From Phytophthora quininea (lineage: Eukaryota; Oomycota; Peronosporomycetes; Peronosporales; Peronosporaceae), in NCBI GenBank assembly GCA_011947345.1, contig JAAVTG010000043.1, forward strand, positions 930,001 to 994,000: a stretch of 64,000 nt of DNA, read 5' to 3'. Shown in pieces: positions 1 through 11,103 of this stretch. Numbering within the stretch: the first letter of the stretch is position 1; every line of letters begins with the position of its first letter. The position numbers and the translations under genes are program-made. A model generated the notes under the pieces. The model was not told the origin of the DNA, ran no database searches, and saw only the letters and a program-made list of their open reading frames with translations.

Positions 1-126
1 TTGATATACGAAGGTAACGCCCAGCTCCAACAAGCAAAACGTGCTTTCCGCAGGAAGCTTGAGGAGCATGCGTCGGAGGCTGTGCAGATCTTCGACGGCA
101 AGGTTGATCCAGCCAGAGCGTTCTGA
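1..126 (+). CDS. 3' end of an unknown gene (partial)
   Basis: Frame 1 is open from the first base to a TGA at 124-126, giving 41 residues rich in Gln, Lys, Arg and Glu with a helical look and the ending DPARAF. The codon usage resembles that of neighbouring genes. No family can be assigned because only the tail is present. It could also be a chance open frame at the window edge. Confidence 0.35.
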   Translation: MIYEGNAQLQQAKRAFRRKLEEHASEAVQIFDGKVDPARAF

Positions 127-1037
127 GGTGAGATAGTGATCGCGGTACCTTTCTATCGGGAAGTGTTGGGAACGAAGTGTTTTAGCTGTGAGCAAGAATT
201 TGGCCACCATGGTTTTGACCTGCTTGCCGCAGTCCGCGATCGTTGTCATCGCCATTCGAACGTGTGCAATGTTTCAAGTTGCCTTTTGCCTTCACTTTCG
301 TGAGATGGGACGCCAAGACTGCAAGATCCAATTCAAGTTTTGTGCGTCGTCGACTTGGTGGCATTACCAGTGATGAGGTCGTGGCTGGAACTGCAGAATT
401 TCGACGATGTAGTTACTGTCAATTTCCCCAAGATCAGTGGACGTTGTGGCACCTCACGCGGAAGTCAAGCGGAACGTGACATTATTTACCAGACAAAGGA
501 GTGCATTGACATTGAGACACTTTCGTCTACATTGCAATCGTCCAGCGCGTGTCTGCAGACCTCCACCATAACCTGGCTCAAGCACAAGTTAACCTACGCA
601 TGACATGTCATTTCGTGATCAGGCGATGCCACGGGATCTGCGACGCGATGCAATAACGAGCGGAGACCTGCCTTGACGATCCTGGCAAGCAGCAGCTATG
701 GGCGATCCAAGTTATCTCGCAGTCCGCAATTCTGCAGGATGGTGTCAACAGCCCCAGCTAGCTGGAGAGGAAGCGTGGTTGATGGACGACCAATCGATGA
801 CATCTTTGCAGTGGTTGATGTGGAAGATCGGCCTGCTGCTCTTTTCCGAAGATAAGCGAGATCAGGTCGCTTGGACGGAGCGATCCTGTTGGTGCGAGCC
901 ACGCGCCACGTGCAACTAGTGCAAGCAATTCGCCGCGACTGAGCACGGCCGCCACGGTCTCCGCCACGGATCATGTGGACCGGGTGTCATCGAGTTTGGG
1001 GTCATCGGACCCACTTCCGGTTTCACCTGCTCGAGCC
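127..1037. other. Intergenic, no gene recognised
   Basis: Overlapping short open frames occur on both strands here, but none starts convincingly, shows a domain or continues into a neighbour. The last few hundred bases must contain the promoter of the BT1 transporter. Confidence 0.5.
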
Positions 1038-2729
1038 ATGAGCTCTCCAACCTCCGCTGATCGCACCTCGCACTCGCTCGTCGAACCAGGCACCAAACAT
1101 CTCCACAAGTTGCAGTCCCCGAGCGCGTTCTACAATGACCTGAAATCTCCGACGGAGCTGGAAGGCGGAGCACTCCGAGCTGGCGCTCCACCGACGTCAC
1201 TGTACTCCCGTCAAAACCTGGGACTGGCGGCGCATCAGGCCTCGGTTGCAATCGTTTACGGGTCCATTTCGGGCGTTATCTACTCGGTGCTCAACAACTA
1301 CCTCAACATGAGTGCCGTACTGGTCGCCACCGCCACCGCCTTGGTCAAAGTTCCTCATGGTCTCCGAGTCTTCACCGGAGTCATCTCCGACTGCTATCCG
1401 ATCTTTGGCTACCGACGACGTCCGTACATGGTTTTTGGCTGGTCAATGGCTTTCGTGTGCTGTCTGATCATGGCTGTGCTTCCGCTGGGCGACCCATACT
1501 ATGGTGATTCGTCACTGGAAGACATCCCGGAGGGTGAGTGGACAACCGAGCAGCAGGCGATGATCAACTACGACGCCCCACATCGTGGAGTGAGGCTCAT
1601 TATCCTCTTCATGTTGGCTCATCTAGGCACGATTATTGCATACGGAGCTTCCGACGGCTATTTAGTCGAGTTGGCCCAACGCGAGCCCGTAGCGATCCGC
1701 GGAACTCTCCAGACGGACGTGGCGATTCTGACCGCTGTCAGTGGCATTTTAACGTCGTTTATGACGGGCATCGGCCTCAACAGTGAGGCGTACGGAGGCT
1801 CGTTCTCCTGGGATATGACATTCCAAGGCGTCATGGGCGTCTGTGCTGCGTTTGCGCTGGTGACGATCCCGCTCTCTTGGTTCTGTGTGACGGAGGAGAA
1901 GGAACCAGGCCAACCTGCGGGGCCGTTCTTCGCCTACTTGTACGACTTTATCCAGTACCGCGTCATCTACCAAGTGCTCGCCTTCCGCTTCTTCACTCAG
2001 ATCTTCTCGAGCTTTTCAGTCACTGCTGCGAGCAAGATCAAGAGCATCTGGTCGAACGTCGAGCCACTGAACGATGGTATCGCTAGTATGTTGTCTTCCT
2101 TCGTTAGTTTCGTGGCGCTTTGGGCGGTGCGTAAGTGGGGGCTCCATTGGAGCTGGCGCTGGGTCGTTGTCATCTGCCAAGTCTTTGTCGTTTTCATTGA
2201 CTGCTTCCCAACGTTCTTCACCATTTGGAATGTCTACAGAAGCCAGTGGTTCTGGCTCGGTGTGCCGTTGTTGGCTGAAGTCCCCAACAGCATCGGAGAC
2301 TTCATCTCCAAACTGTTCGTCATTGAAATTGCTGAGCCGGGTAGCGAGGCTACGATCATGGGGCTGGTCATCAGCATCAACAACATTGGGTCGCCCTTTG
2401 CGACGGTCATGTACAAATCCATTGACGCGCACTTCAATATCACTGCGAAGGACATCAAGAAGGACACACACGAGGTGCGGATGGACGTCACATACGCCTA
2501 TTTGATCGCCTACGCGTTCAACTTGGCCTCGATTATCTTCGTGCTCTGGCTGCCTCGCCAGAAGGACCACACCCACGAACTGAAGCGCACCGGCGGCAAG
2601 AGCAAACTCATGGGCAACCTCACGATCGCCTACATTACGTTTGGCTTCGTTTGGCTCGTATTGACCAATTGCCTCACTTTGTCGACCAAGACGAGTTGCC
2701 TGCGCATTGCCGGTGGAAGCGGCTGCTGA
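1038..2729 (+). CDS. BT1-family (folate/biopterin-type) membrane transporter
   Basis: The protein is about 563 residues with roughly twelve hydrophobic segments and belongs to the BT1/FBT branch of the major facilitator superfamily. Seen directly: the family signature GYRRRPYMVFGW after FTGVISDCYPIFG, which is the diagnostic loop between early helices, followed by membrane spans to the C terminus. Family members import folates, pterins or related solutes; the substrate here is an inference. The ATG at 1038 starts a short hydrophilic Ser/Thr-rich tail. The frame is open upstream to 975 but only with a GTG, so 1038 is preferred. The gene is one exon with no frameshift. Oomycetes carry large expansions of this family. 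Confidence 0.9.
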   Translation: MSSPTSADRTSHSLVEPGTKHLHKLQSPSAFYNDLKSPTELEGGALRAGAPPTSLYSRQNLGLAAHQASVAIVYGSISGVIYSVLNNYLNMSAVLVATATALVKVPHGLRVFTGVISDCYPIFGYRRRPYMVFGWSMAFVCCLIMAVLPLGDPYYGDSSLEDIPEGEWTTEQQAMINYDAPHRGVRLIILFMLAHLGTIIAYGASDGYLVELAQREPVAIRGTLQTDVAILTAVSGILTSFMTGIGLNSEAYGGSFSWDMTFQGVMGVCAAFALVTIPLSWFCVTEEKEPGQPAGPFFAYLYDFIQYRVIYQVLAFRFFTQIFSSFSVTAASKIKSIWSNVEPLNDGIASMLSSFVSFVALWAVRKWGLHWSWRWVVVICQVFVVFIDCFPTFFTIWNVYRSQWFWLGVPLLAEVPNSIGDFISKLFVIEIAEPGSEATIMGLVISINNIGSPFATVMYKSIDAHFNITAKDIKKDTHEVRMDVTYAYLIAYAFNLASIIFVLWLPRQKDHTHELKRTGGKSKLMGNLTIAYITFGFVWLVLTNCLTLSTKTSCLRIAGGSGC

Positions 2730-2846
2730 TGAGACTTCCAGTGTTGCTAACGTGCTACGAACGAAGTAGTGTAAGCGCTGTGAAATGAATTCTATTCATC
2801 TGATAGATGTACAAGACTGCCCTCAACAAGGCGTTGATCTACCATA

Positions 2847-2900
2847 AGCAACGAAGACGAAGACGACAAGAAGTCCGAGGGTGACTCCGACGACAACTAG
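2847..2900 (+). pseudogene. Detached copy of the pectate lyase acidic tail
   Basis: Eighteen codons ending in TAG read as an Asp/Lys/Ser/Glu-rich tail with the core DEDDKKS and the end SDDN-stop. The same tail ends the pectate lyase at 3302-3370 on the opposite strand, and the bases also match well. This is therefore a fragment of a second, inverted copy of that gene. The rest of 2730-3301 shows no other pectate lyase homology that I can recognise. Confidence 0.6.
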
Positions 2901-3301
2901 AGCGACCCCCTTCGTTCCACTCCGTGACCAGCTGCATGTAATTGCGTGTGGGTTTTGAAGTCGATTTTGTGGTAGGCAACGAAAATGTTAAGTGTTCAAT
3001 GTCTTAGAGAACTACAGCAGCCGTCCAGTGCTCATTGTTAATCTATGCCTGGTCAAGGGGCCCCAAGCGTTTAGAAATTCGTGCAAGAATTGTGGTGATA
3101 CAGACTCGCAACTAGTCTGTTAATGGGGCCTCTTATCAGATCCAGCACCCACTCGCAACGAATCGATGAAAAGCTCAAACAAGTTGATTGTTTCTAGTTT
3201 GCCTGTTAACACTACCCGGAACGCACTCGTTCCCTTGTCACTTCAACAACACTCATAGAGATTCACGACTCAAACAGGAAATAGAAGAGCTGATCCTCTG
3301 C

Positions 3302-4353
3302 CTAGTTGTCATCAGAGTCCTTGTCGTCGTCCGAGTCGTCCTTTGATTTCTTATCATCTTCATCATCGTCGTTGCCGGAGCTCTTCTTGTCGTTGTCGTC
3401 CGAGTCTTTATCATCGTTGGACTCGGAATTCGTCGCGCTGGGAGCCGATGTAGTTTCCTGGGTAGTTTCATCACCGGGTGTCGTCGAGGCACTCGAAGTC
3501 GTGACACTGGACGTGGCCGAACTGCCACTAGTCGTGGTGGTCGACGTGGACGTGCTCGTCGAGTTCGTACTGGTACTGGTGGCCGTCGACACGTCTTCGT
3601 TCACATGGATGTCGCTCTCCGAGTACTGGCATAGAGGGTCCTTGATGCCATCGCCTAGCTCCGTCGGCTCGCCATCTTCATTGCCCTCCGACCACCGCAC
3701 ACAACATACCCATCGTCGTCCGATGAAATCCAAATGTTGCTCAAGGTGGCTTCGTCTCCGTAGTTGTCATTCACCGTCACAATGCTCACGCTCGGGTTCA
3801 CGGCGTACACGTTCGACACCGTGACGAAGCGCTGCTTGTCACCGCAAGTGCCGCACGATCGGTAGAGCTTGCCGAACGTCTCGGCGTAGAAGCCGTCGAT
3901 CTTGACGGTGCCATAGCCATTGTGCTGGATCACCTTGTCGTCGGCATTGCGAGCACCGCCACCGGTGACCGTCGACACGCTAGAGGCCGACCCGCCCTTG
4001 ATACTGAGAGCGTCCTCGCAGACGTCGTCCCACCAAACGTTCTCGATAGTGCAGTCCGAGTCATCGCAGTGGACGCCTTCCATTTGGTCGGCACCGATGA
4101 TGACATTCTTGAGGGTGCCGCCGGCCTCGACGAGGAACACGGCCGTGGACGACCCGCTCTCCTCCTGGCCCTCGCACGTGATGTCAGAGCGCTGGTAGGT
4201 CTTGAGACCACCGTCGAACGTCTCGCCGGCAGCGACCGTGTAGGGCTCCGTGTAGTAGACGTCGCCTTGACTGGTGGGCCACGTTCCATCGGGAACGGAG
4301 GCAGCGGCAGCGGTAGCGACCATGAGGGCAGCGGCGATGACGATCTTGACCAT
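3302..4353 (-). CDS. Secreted pectate lyase (PL3 type), single-base frameshift
   Basis: The enzyme would cleave de-esterified pectin in the host wall by beta-elimination. The ATG at 4353 starts a signal peptide of about 18 residues ending in a run of Ala. The catalytic domain follows with PL3-like features: [35 protein letters not shown] and a CGTCG loop. Near 3690 the frame changes by one base; the next frame continues with EGNEDGEP and CQYSESDI, as expected for the family. The C terminus is a Ser/Thr-rich linker of about 50 residues followed by a strongly acidic Asp/Lys/Ser repeat tail, as seen in several oomycete cell-wall enzymes. The frameshift may be a sequence error or a real break. 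Confidence 0.85.
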
Positions 4354-4385
4354 CTTGAAAGCTCGTGGAGTTCGTGTGGACGCTG

Positions 4386-4402
4386 CAGATTTGGGAATGA
4401 AC
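4386..4402 (-). promoter_or_regulatory. Candidate oomycete initiator element
   Basis: On the minus strand the string GTTCATTCCCAAATCT lies about 32 bases upstream of the pectate lyase ATG. It resembles the oomycete core promoter initiator (GCTCATTYYNCAWTTT). The remainder of 4403-4857 is shared with the divergent WD40 gene and shows no gene. Confidence 0.45.
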
Positions 4403-4857
4403 TACCGAACTCGTCACTTCATTGCCGCGCACAGGGTAGCAGCACGAGATGATCTCTTGGCGGTTTTAGATTAGGATCGCTGGGGATTCTAGTCATCCAC
4501 AGCTGCCCGCACGTAAAGCTAATCCACTGCTTAGTCGAAATGGTCTGCAGGGCTCTTTGAACGGCTGGACGACTGGACCAGCACGAACTTGTCCGCGGCG
4601 ACAGCTGCGTGCGGACATCCACTGGATCGGGAAAGGCGAGTCCTTCGTGCAGCGGGATCGTTGGACCTCGCTAGTCGAATTCGCTTCTACGTTGAATCGT
4701 GATCGACCAGTGAAATCACGAAATATCTTTACAACCACGTGAGCAAATCCTTCGTCACCGCGGCCACAACCACGCTCAAATAAATGCGCTGTGCAAACGT
4801 ATTCTTGGCGGCGGTTTTCCGATAAGGAATTAACTGCGACGACTCCTTCATCGATCA

Positions 4858-7800
4858 TGTTCCAGAGCGCTGTGATCCGAGACGAGTACGAATTCACAGC
4901 GCACAACTCGGCTCTTACTGCCGTGTGCTACAACCGACATCAAGATACATTCGTGTCGGTGGACGAAGTTTGTGTGCGACTGTGGCGGGCGTCCGGGGGC
5001 CAGCTTCGACACGTCAATCTGCCGGCTCGGACCGTGAGATTCATCCAGACCATCACGTACATCGACGCTCGACAGGTCTTTGCGGCATCAGCTTTAGACG
5101 GCGCTCTTCGTCTTTTCGATCCCAATCTCAATGAACTCGCAGCGCTCTTCACAGGCCGCGGCACCGTCCTCACCATGGTGTTCGACGGTGCCCACAACCG
5201 ACTGCTTACGGGGGCGTTGACGGCTGCATGGCATGGCAAATCAAACCCCGACCGACTGGAATGCCCGAGGGAGCGTTCAATCCGCACTACGAGTTCACAC
5301 CACTGCCAAAGTTCTTCAGTTTGGCTTCTAGAAAGAGACCAATCGCCACAAAAGAAACTAAAGCGTCCAAGGCGTCCACAGAGCGTTCTGGCTGGGTCGA
5401 GAGCTTGCAACTCAACTCTGAGAGCAATCGGTTGTACGCGCAGACAAAGCATTGGATCGACGTCTTCAGCACAGCTGACGGCTCCCACATTGAGCGCTAC
5501 GACACTTTGTTCCCAGCGGAACACGGCACACTCACAGCGTTTGTCGTCCAGGAGAGAGCCAAGTACCTCGTTTGCGGGACCAGCAGCGGCGTCATCGTTG
5601 CGCTCTCATGTAATCCGCTTTCTGTCGTCCACATTTTTAAAGACCACACGCAGACAATTACCAGTCTCACTGAGCACGCCACATCTCGTCTCCTGATCTC
5701 GAGCTCGCTCGACGGAACGGTGAGATTGTGGGACATCGAGGCGCGTCGCCAAGCTCACCGTTTGAATGTCGGCAGTGCAGTTCATGCATTACAACTCCTC
5801 CCTCCAGCTAGTGCACCGCAAGCGGCTGGATCCAAGCCCCGTGCCGGCGAAGTTGAAATGGCTGGTCGATTCTGCTGCCAACTACGCAATACAGTCAGGA
5901 TTTACAACATCCAATCGATCCTGAAGGAGCATCAACCGTGCCACGTGCCAGTCAGCATCTTACAGCGAGTATTATTTCCCGTCATAGCTGTTCATGGTCA
6001 GCAGTCGATCATGGAGCCCTCACGGCAACGTATCGAAGAGGAGATTAATGATTACAGCATCGACTCCGAAGAAGACGAAGAAGGCAATGACGATGCCATC
6101 AAGACGCCCACGAAGCTGCAGCAGCTCGTTCTGGTTGCTTGTATGGACAAGACGCTGCGTGTGTTTGCGGGTCGCACAGCCAACGAAGCCCCCAGCTTCA
6201 CGTGGATCCCAGACGAGCAATCACTAGACCTTGTGTCCTTCGCGCTCCATCCGGTGTCTAACCACTTATTCTTACTCCTCAACAGTCAGAAGCTACTGAT
6301 TATCAACGCTGCCCCACGAAAACGTAGCGAAGCCGCCTTTGACGAGGCTACCAGTAGCCCTGATGAAATCTGCTCCACTAACGCTGAGGCCGAGATGCAC
6401 GAAAAACCGGAAGCGACAACGAGCACTATCGAGCGCGTGGTTAGCCTGAGCCTATCGACGACTGCACAAAAGTTGTCAAACCCGACAGCTTCACTTGAAG
6501 ATCAAGATGATGACACGATAAACGGCAGTCTTATCGACGACACCGCTTCAATATCCATGGGCGAGAACTCCACTAGTCCAACACGAAACAAAGGCGGTAA
6601 TAGCAGTGGTGGCGCCGCACTACGCTGCATTTGTGTGTGTCCATTCCCGCCGCTTTTCCAGACTGCGCTCTCGCCTACTGATACTCAGTCACCACGGCGC
6701 CGCCGCTCATCTGTGGGCGGATCAAAATCAAGAAGACGGCAGTCTCAATTCACCCCGACCCCACAAGCCCCGCCAGTCCCCCAACGACGCAACGCTCTCG
6801 TGCACTCGGAATGGGAATGGATGGCATTCGGCAGTGATCTTGGGCAATTGATTTTTGGCACACAGGTCTGCGAGCTGGACGAGAGGCAGCACTAACTCTT
6901 GAAGCGCATGACGCATCCATCATTGACATCAGTGCAAGTGCGTCTTCGCCGATTGTAGTCAGTCTGGATGCCTCAGCTCGGGTACACGTGTGGAGTCTTC
7001 AGCCAACATTTGCTCTTCGACACGTACTGGAACTTGGACAGCCCCCATCGGTTTTCGCGTTCTCTCCGCTATCCGAGATCATTTTAAGTGGTTTCGACGA
7101 TGGTCATGTTACATTCCACTCGCTGGGCTATCGAGCGAATTGTGTTGAGGCCTTCACTGGTGGAGATGACCACCACAGCACGACGGTGAGCGCTGGAGAT
7201 TTTCTGGATGAGCGGTCTCTGGTGTTAACTGTTAGTGTCGACGCCATCGTCAAAGTTTGGGACCAGAGGCGTTGTCTACTTCGTCAAGTGACATTGGCAA
7301 CTGCAGTGACGAGTTTGTGTTTCCTCAATGCTGACGGCGACCTGCTAGCTGGCCTCACAAAAGGAACTTTCGTCATTTCAAGGCGAGACGTGCTACCCGA
7401 TAAACTGCCGAAGCCTGCTCCACGACCACGCACCCGCAACTCCATAATTGACTCTGGAGCTGAACAGATAGGCCGCGTAGACTCCAGGGACTCACGTGCA
7501 AGTCCACCTAAGCCAGCATCTCCTGAACACTTCGCATCACTAACCGATGATGCTAGCGCTGCCGACTCATCAGATAAAAAGTCTCTTGTGGTTCCAAGGC
7601 CGCGATCTCCCGAATCAAACGCTAAGCAGCTTTTTGCTCACGTCATTCAACGGCCGATTGAAGCTTCTAACCAGCTACGACCCCCAGTCTTGCGAAACCT
7701 CAGCTCAAGTCGACGAAGACGCACCACCCACATCACCAGTCGAGGAAATAACAACAACGAACAACGTCAGGTAAGTTCAGCCCCTGCAATCCAGTCGAAT

Positions 7801-8312
7801 TAATGACGAGAATTAATCGTGCATTTGCTTGCAGACTACATCATCGATGTACACACCACGCGGTGATCAGCAAGAGGAAGACTGGCGGGACAAAATATTG
7901 TACGTACTTTCCAGGCGGCCACACTTGACTCCATCAGCCGCCACTAACTTACTTACTGCGCAGGCCCTTGTCTGCATATCAAAAGTTACTGAGGGATCCA
8001 CAACGAAGTTCATCTTATCGAAGGAAGAGATCTCAAGTACCTTCATCCCCGCTGATCCTCCAGTCACTAATGCCGAGTCCACGAGTCTCAAATACGAAAA
8101 CCCAAAGTGCTCGAAGAGATAGCGACGCCACCTCAGAAGGCTCAGCTGAGTCCTCGCAATTGGGTCTCGGGGCAGATGCTCCCTTGCTGTACTGCAAACA
8201 TCAAGCACCTGTGCCACCGAAGGACAAAACACCGCGCAAGCTCTGGAACGCCATCGGAGGTGAAGATCGTCGATTGATCGTTTTACAGCGCAGTCGCCTG
8301 CCACCCTGCTAA
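4858..8312 (+). CDS. WD40-repeat protein, two introns and two apparent frameshifts
   Basis: A large beta-propeller protein of about 1100 residues with at least six recognisable WD repeats: VCVRLWRASGG, GALRLFDPN, GTVRLWDIEARRQ, ARVHVWSLQ, HVTFHSLGY and AIVKVWDQRR. A long Ser/Asp/Glu-rich insert separates the two propeller parts, and the tail is basic and Ser-rich. The first frame break (about 5218) lies in a run of five G; one more G restores it. The second is near 6893. Introns 7771-7834 (GTAAGT, phase 0) and 7900-7963 (GTACGT) keep the frame and lead to the stop at 8312. The start at 4858 (MFQSAV) is preferred over a non-ATG upstream. Function is unknown; it might relate to large WD proteins of cilia, but this is weak. 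Confidence 0.8.
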
Positions 8313-8315
8313 TAT

Positions 8316-8780
8316 CTAAAACACCGCGCACTGTGTCAAATAAACAGCGCTAAATATCGTGATGACCGTTTGTACTTCTTGCATGGTCCAAGCCAATTTG
8401 GCATCACTGCAACCACATCGAGCAGCATCAACTCGAAGCACCGCAAAATTGTCATTCCAGTAGCCGTTCAATGTGTGAGCTGCATCGAAATACTGGTCTT
8501 GAGGGGCGTACACTCCATTGCATTGCTTGTAGATGGCGTTGATCAGTGACTGGCACTTTGGCGGGCAGACAAAGTTTGTTGGGTCGCACGCCAAGCAGGA
8601 GCCGTAGGTAGAGCCATTGCCTTCAGCGGCGAGCTGCTGAGCTGCAAATGCACACGGCGTCCAAGAATTGCCCTGTGGTGTCGGGTTTGGAAACGACGAT
8701 GTCGAGGCAACAAGTTGGAAAGCCAAAGCAACCAGCACCGTCCACAGCAAATACCTCGATACCTGGAGCGTTGTCACCAT
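8316..8780 (-). CDS. Small secreted cysteine-rich protein
   Basis: The 154-residue product starts with an ATG and a clear signal peptide (LLWTVLVALAFQLVAS). It continues as a Cys-rich domain with about nine cysteines, including CLACDP, CPPKCQ and RCGC, and no transmembrane segment apart from a hydrophobic C-terminal stretch. It ends three bases from the stop of the convergent WD40 gene, so the two 3' UTRs must overlap. I do not recognise the family. The cysteine pattern and size suit an apoplastic or surface protein, which is an inference. Confidence 0.7.
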   Translation of the reverse strand: MVTTLQVSRYLLWTVLVALAFQLVASTSSFPNPTPQGNSWTPCAFAAQQLAAEGNGSTYGSCLACDPTNFVCPPKCQSLINAIYKQCNGVYAPQDQYFDAAHTLNGYWNDNFAVLRVDAARCGCSDAKLAWTMQEVQTVITIFSAVYLTQCAVF

Positions 8781-8991
8781 GTCAACTGCTTCCGATCACG
8801 CTTCTGGGCGATGCAATCGACTCTGAGAAGCAGAGACTTTCGAGTCCTCTATTTTTGCTGTGTGCAGTGCCTACAGAAATGGACAACACAAGTAAAGCAG
8901 CACGATCAATGCATTCACCGTTGGTCCTACCTGACCCCAGCACTCAGTTGCTGCTCTACACACGAGTCACGTCTGCGATGAGGACTTCTCT

Positions 8992-11103
8992 CTAGTAGCT
9001 GCGGCCCCAGAGCACCCAACACTTGGCCGGCTTGCCACTGATGAAGCACTTAGTGTCGGCAGTCACGGGGCTCTTTTCGTTCTTGTCGTACGGGATGCAC
9101 AACGTCTTGGCGGCAGCGCTGGTGGCCGTGTTCTCGGCCTCCTCCTCCAGCCCCATGAGGGCCAAGGATTCCTCACGGCTCCTCGTCTTGACAGTCTCTT
9201 CCCACTCCATCTCGTCACAGAACGGAGTCAGCGCCATGCAGCCGTCCTGGAGAGCAGGCACAAAGTCCTTCCAGTCCGTCACCTCGCGGATGTGGCTGTC
9301 ACGCTGCGCTGTGGCACGCTCCAGCATCTCCTTCTGGATCTGCTCAAGTAGAGCGGGGATGCGGCTCTCCAACTCGGCCTCGGGGATGTCCTCCTTGGCT
9401 CCGTTATCACGACGCACGACACGCACCTGCTTCTTGGCGATGTCCTTAGGGCCCACCTCAAAACGAAGAGGAACACCCTTAAGTTCCCAGTGGTTGTACT
9501 TCCAGCCAGGAGTGTACACACGACGCTTGTCAGCCTCAATGCGGACGCCAACAGCCGACAGTTTCGAGACGATCTCGTCGGCCTTGGCGAAGATCTCGTC
9601 GACCTCGTCCTGGTTCTTGAATGGGATGGGCACGACGATCACCTGCGTGGGGGCCACGCGCGGGGGCAGCACCAGCCCCTTGTCGTCACCGTGCACCATG
9701 ATCATGACACCCAGCGAGCGCGTGGTGAAGCCCCACGAGTTCTGCCACGGGATGAGCTTCTTGCCGTCCTCGTACTCGGCCGAGATGCCGAACATCTTGC
9801 CGAAGTTCTGGCCCAGCATGTGCGACGTGGCGGCCTGAATGCCACGCCCAGTGGACGGGATGAAGCCTTCGATGGTCGTCGTGTAGTCGGCGCCGGCGAA
9901 TTTCTCCTTCTCGGTCTTGACGCCCTTGACCATGGGCACAGCCAGGAGCTCCTCGTACGTGGCGGCGTAGAAGTTGAGCACAGTGCGGACTTCCTCGTCA
10001 GCCTCTTCCTTAGTGGCGTGGGCTGTGTGTCCCTCCTGCCATAGGAACTCGCGAGTGCGGATGAACGGTGTGGGGTTCTTAAACTCCCAGCGGACGACGT
10101 TGTTCCACTGGTTGAGCTTCATGGGCAGATCACGGTGGCTGCGGATCCAGTTCTTAAAGGCTGGGTACATGATGGTCTCACTAGTCGGACGGATGGCAAT
10201 GGGGTCCTTCATCTCTGAGCTACCGGACTTGGTGACCCAAGCCACTTCCGGAGCGAAGCCCTCGAGATGGTCCTTCTCCTTCATGAGCTTCTCTTTGGTC
10301 ACAAACATGGGGAAGTAGCAGTTCTTGACGCCAATGGCTTTGAGATTCTTGTCCAGAAACTCCTGCACGCGCTCCCAGATCTCGTACGAGTACGGACGCA
10401 GGATGTAGCAGCCAGACACATCGTAGTAGTCGATCATGCCTGACTTGGTGATGGCGTCCGTGTACCAGTCAGCAAAGTTCTCCTTCTTAGTGACCGACAT
10501 GCCCTCGTTGGTCTTCTGCTCCACAGGCTTCTTGGCCTCCTGCTTCTTGGCCTTGGGGGCCTTGGCAGCAGGTTTAACTGTCGTCTCCTCCAGTTTGGCT
10601 TCAAAGTCCACAATGATGGGCTCGTGCTCGTAGTGCTTGACGAATTTGAGGATGTCGTCGCTCTTGATGGAGAACGTTTGGTCGTTCCTCAGTGGGTGGC
10701 AATTAACCTGACTCGTCTCCACGAGCTTCTTGTCTAAAACCAATTTAACCTCTTTCTTGGCGTCGTGCATGACGCAGAGCGGCGACACCGACCCCTTGGT
10801 GACATTGAGGGTATCGCGCAGCACCTCCTCCGTGGCGAAGCGGAGGTTCCACTTCTTGCCGCCGATGCCGTGCGCGTGCAGCACCTGTCCTAGCTTCTTG
10901 GTGTCCACGACGGTGGTCGGAGCGGCCGTGACCAGAAATAACCCTTCTTTCTTGTCCTTGAACACCAGATTCTTGGTGCTGAGGCCCGGCAGGTGGCTCA
11001 GCTCGGCGATCACGTCCTCCGTCGTAGGTAGCTCGCGGTGCTCGTGGCGCTCAAAGTTGATGGACAGCGCCTGCAGCGCGGTGGCGACCTCCACGTCAGC
11101 CAT
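8992..11103 (-). CDS. Prolyl-tRNA synthetase with N-terminal editing-like domain
   Basis: A cytosolic-type class II aminoacyl-tRNA synthetase of 703 residues. Order of domains: an N-terminal YbaK/ProX-like domain (residues about 1-160, including LPGLSTKNLVF and SVSPLCVMHD), a Lys/Ala-rich linker, then the eukaryotic/archaeal-type ProRS core starting at NFADWYTDAITKSGMIDYYD. Motif 2 is visible (RPTSETIMYPAFKNW, FIRTREFLWQEGHTAH), followed by the anticodon-binding domain and a C-terminal domain ending WGRSY; a final Tyr is usual in this class. The ATG at 11103 is chosen over a GTG 24 codons upstream. The gene is intact in one exon and is probably essential. Confidence 0.95.
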   Translation of the reverse strand: MADVEVATALQALSINFERHEHRELPTTEDVIAELSHLPGLSTKNLVFKDKKEGLFLVTAAPTTVVDTKKLGQVLHAHGIGGKKWNLRFATEEVLRDTLNVTKGSVSPLCVMHDAKKEVKLVLDKKLVETSQVNCHPLRNDQTFSIKSDDILKFVKHYEHEPIIVDFEAKLEETTVKPAAKAPKAKKQEAKKPVEQKTNEGMSVTKKENFADWYTDAITKSGMIDYYDVSGCYILRPYSYEIWERVQEFLDKNLKAIGVKNCYFPMFVTKEKLMKEKDHLEGFAPEVAWVTKSGSSEMKDPIAIRPTSETIMYPAFKNWIRSHRDLPMKLNQWNNVVRWEFKNPTPFIRTREFLWQEGHTAHATKEEADEEVRTVLNFYAATYEELLAVPMVKGVKTEKEKFAGADYTTTIEGFIPSTGRGIQAATSHMLGQNFGKMFGISAEYEDGKKLIPWQNSWGFTTRSLGVMIMVHGDDKGLVLPPRVAPTQVIVVPIPFKNQDEVDEIFAKADEIVSKLSAVGVRIEADKRRVYTPGWKYNHWELKGVPLRFEVGPKDIAKKQVRVVRRDNGAKEDIPEAELESRIPALLEQIQKEMLERATAQRDSHIREVTDWKDFVPALQDGCMALTPFCDEMEWEETVKTRSREESLALMGLEEEAENTATSAAAKTLCIPYDKNEKSPVTADTKCFISGKPAKCWVLWGRSY

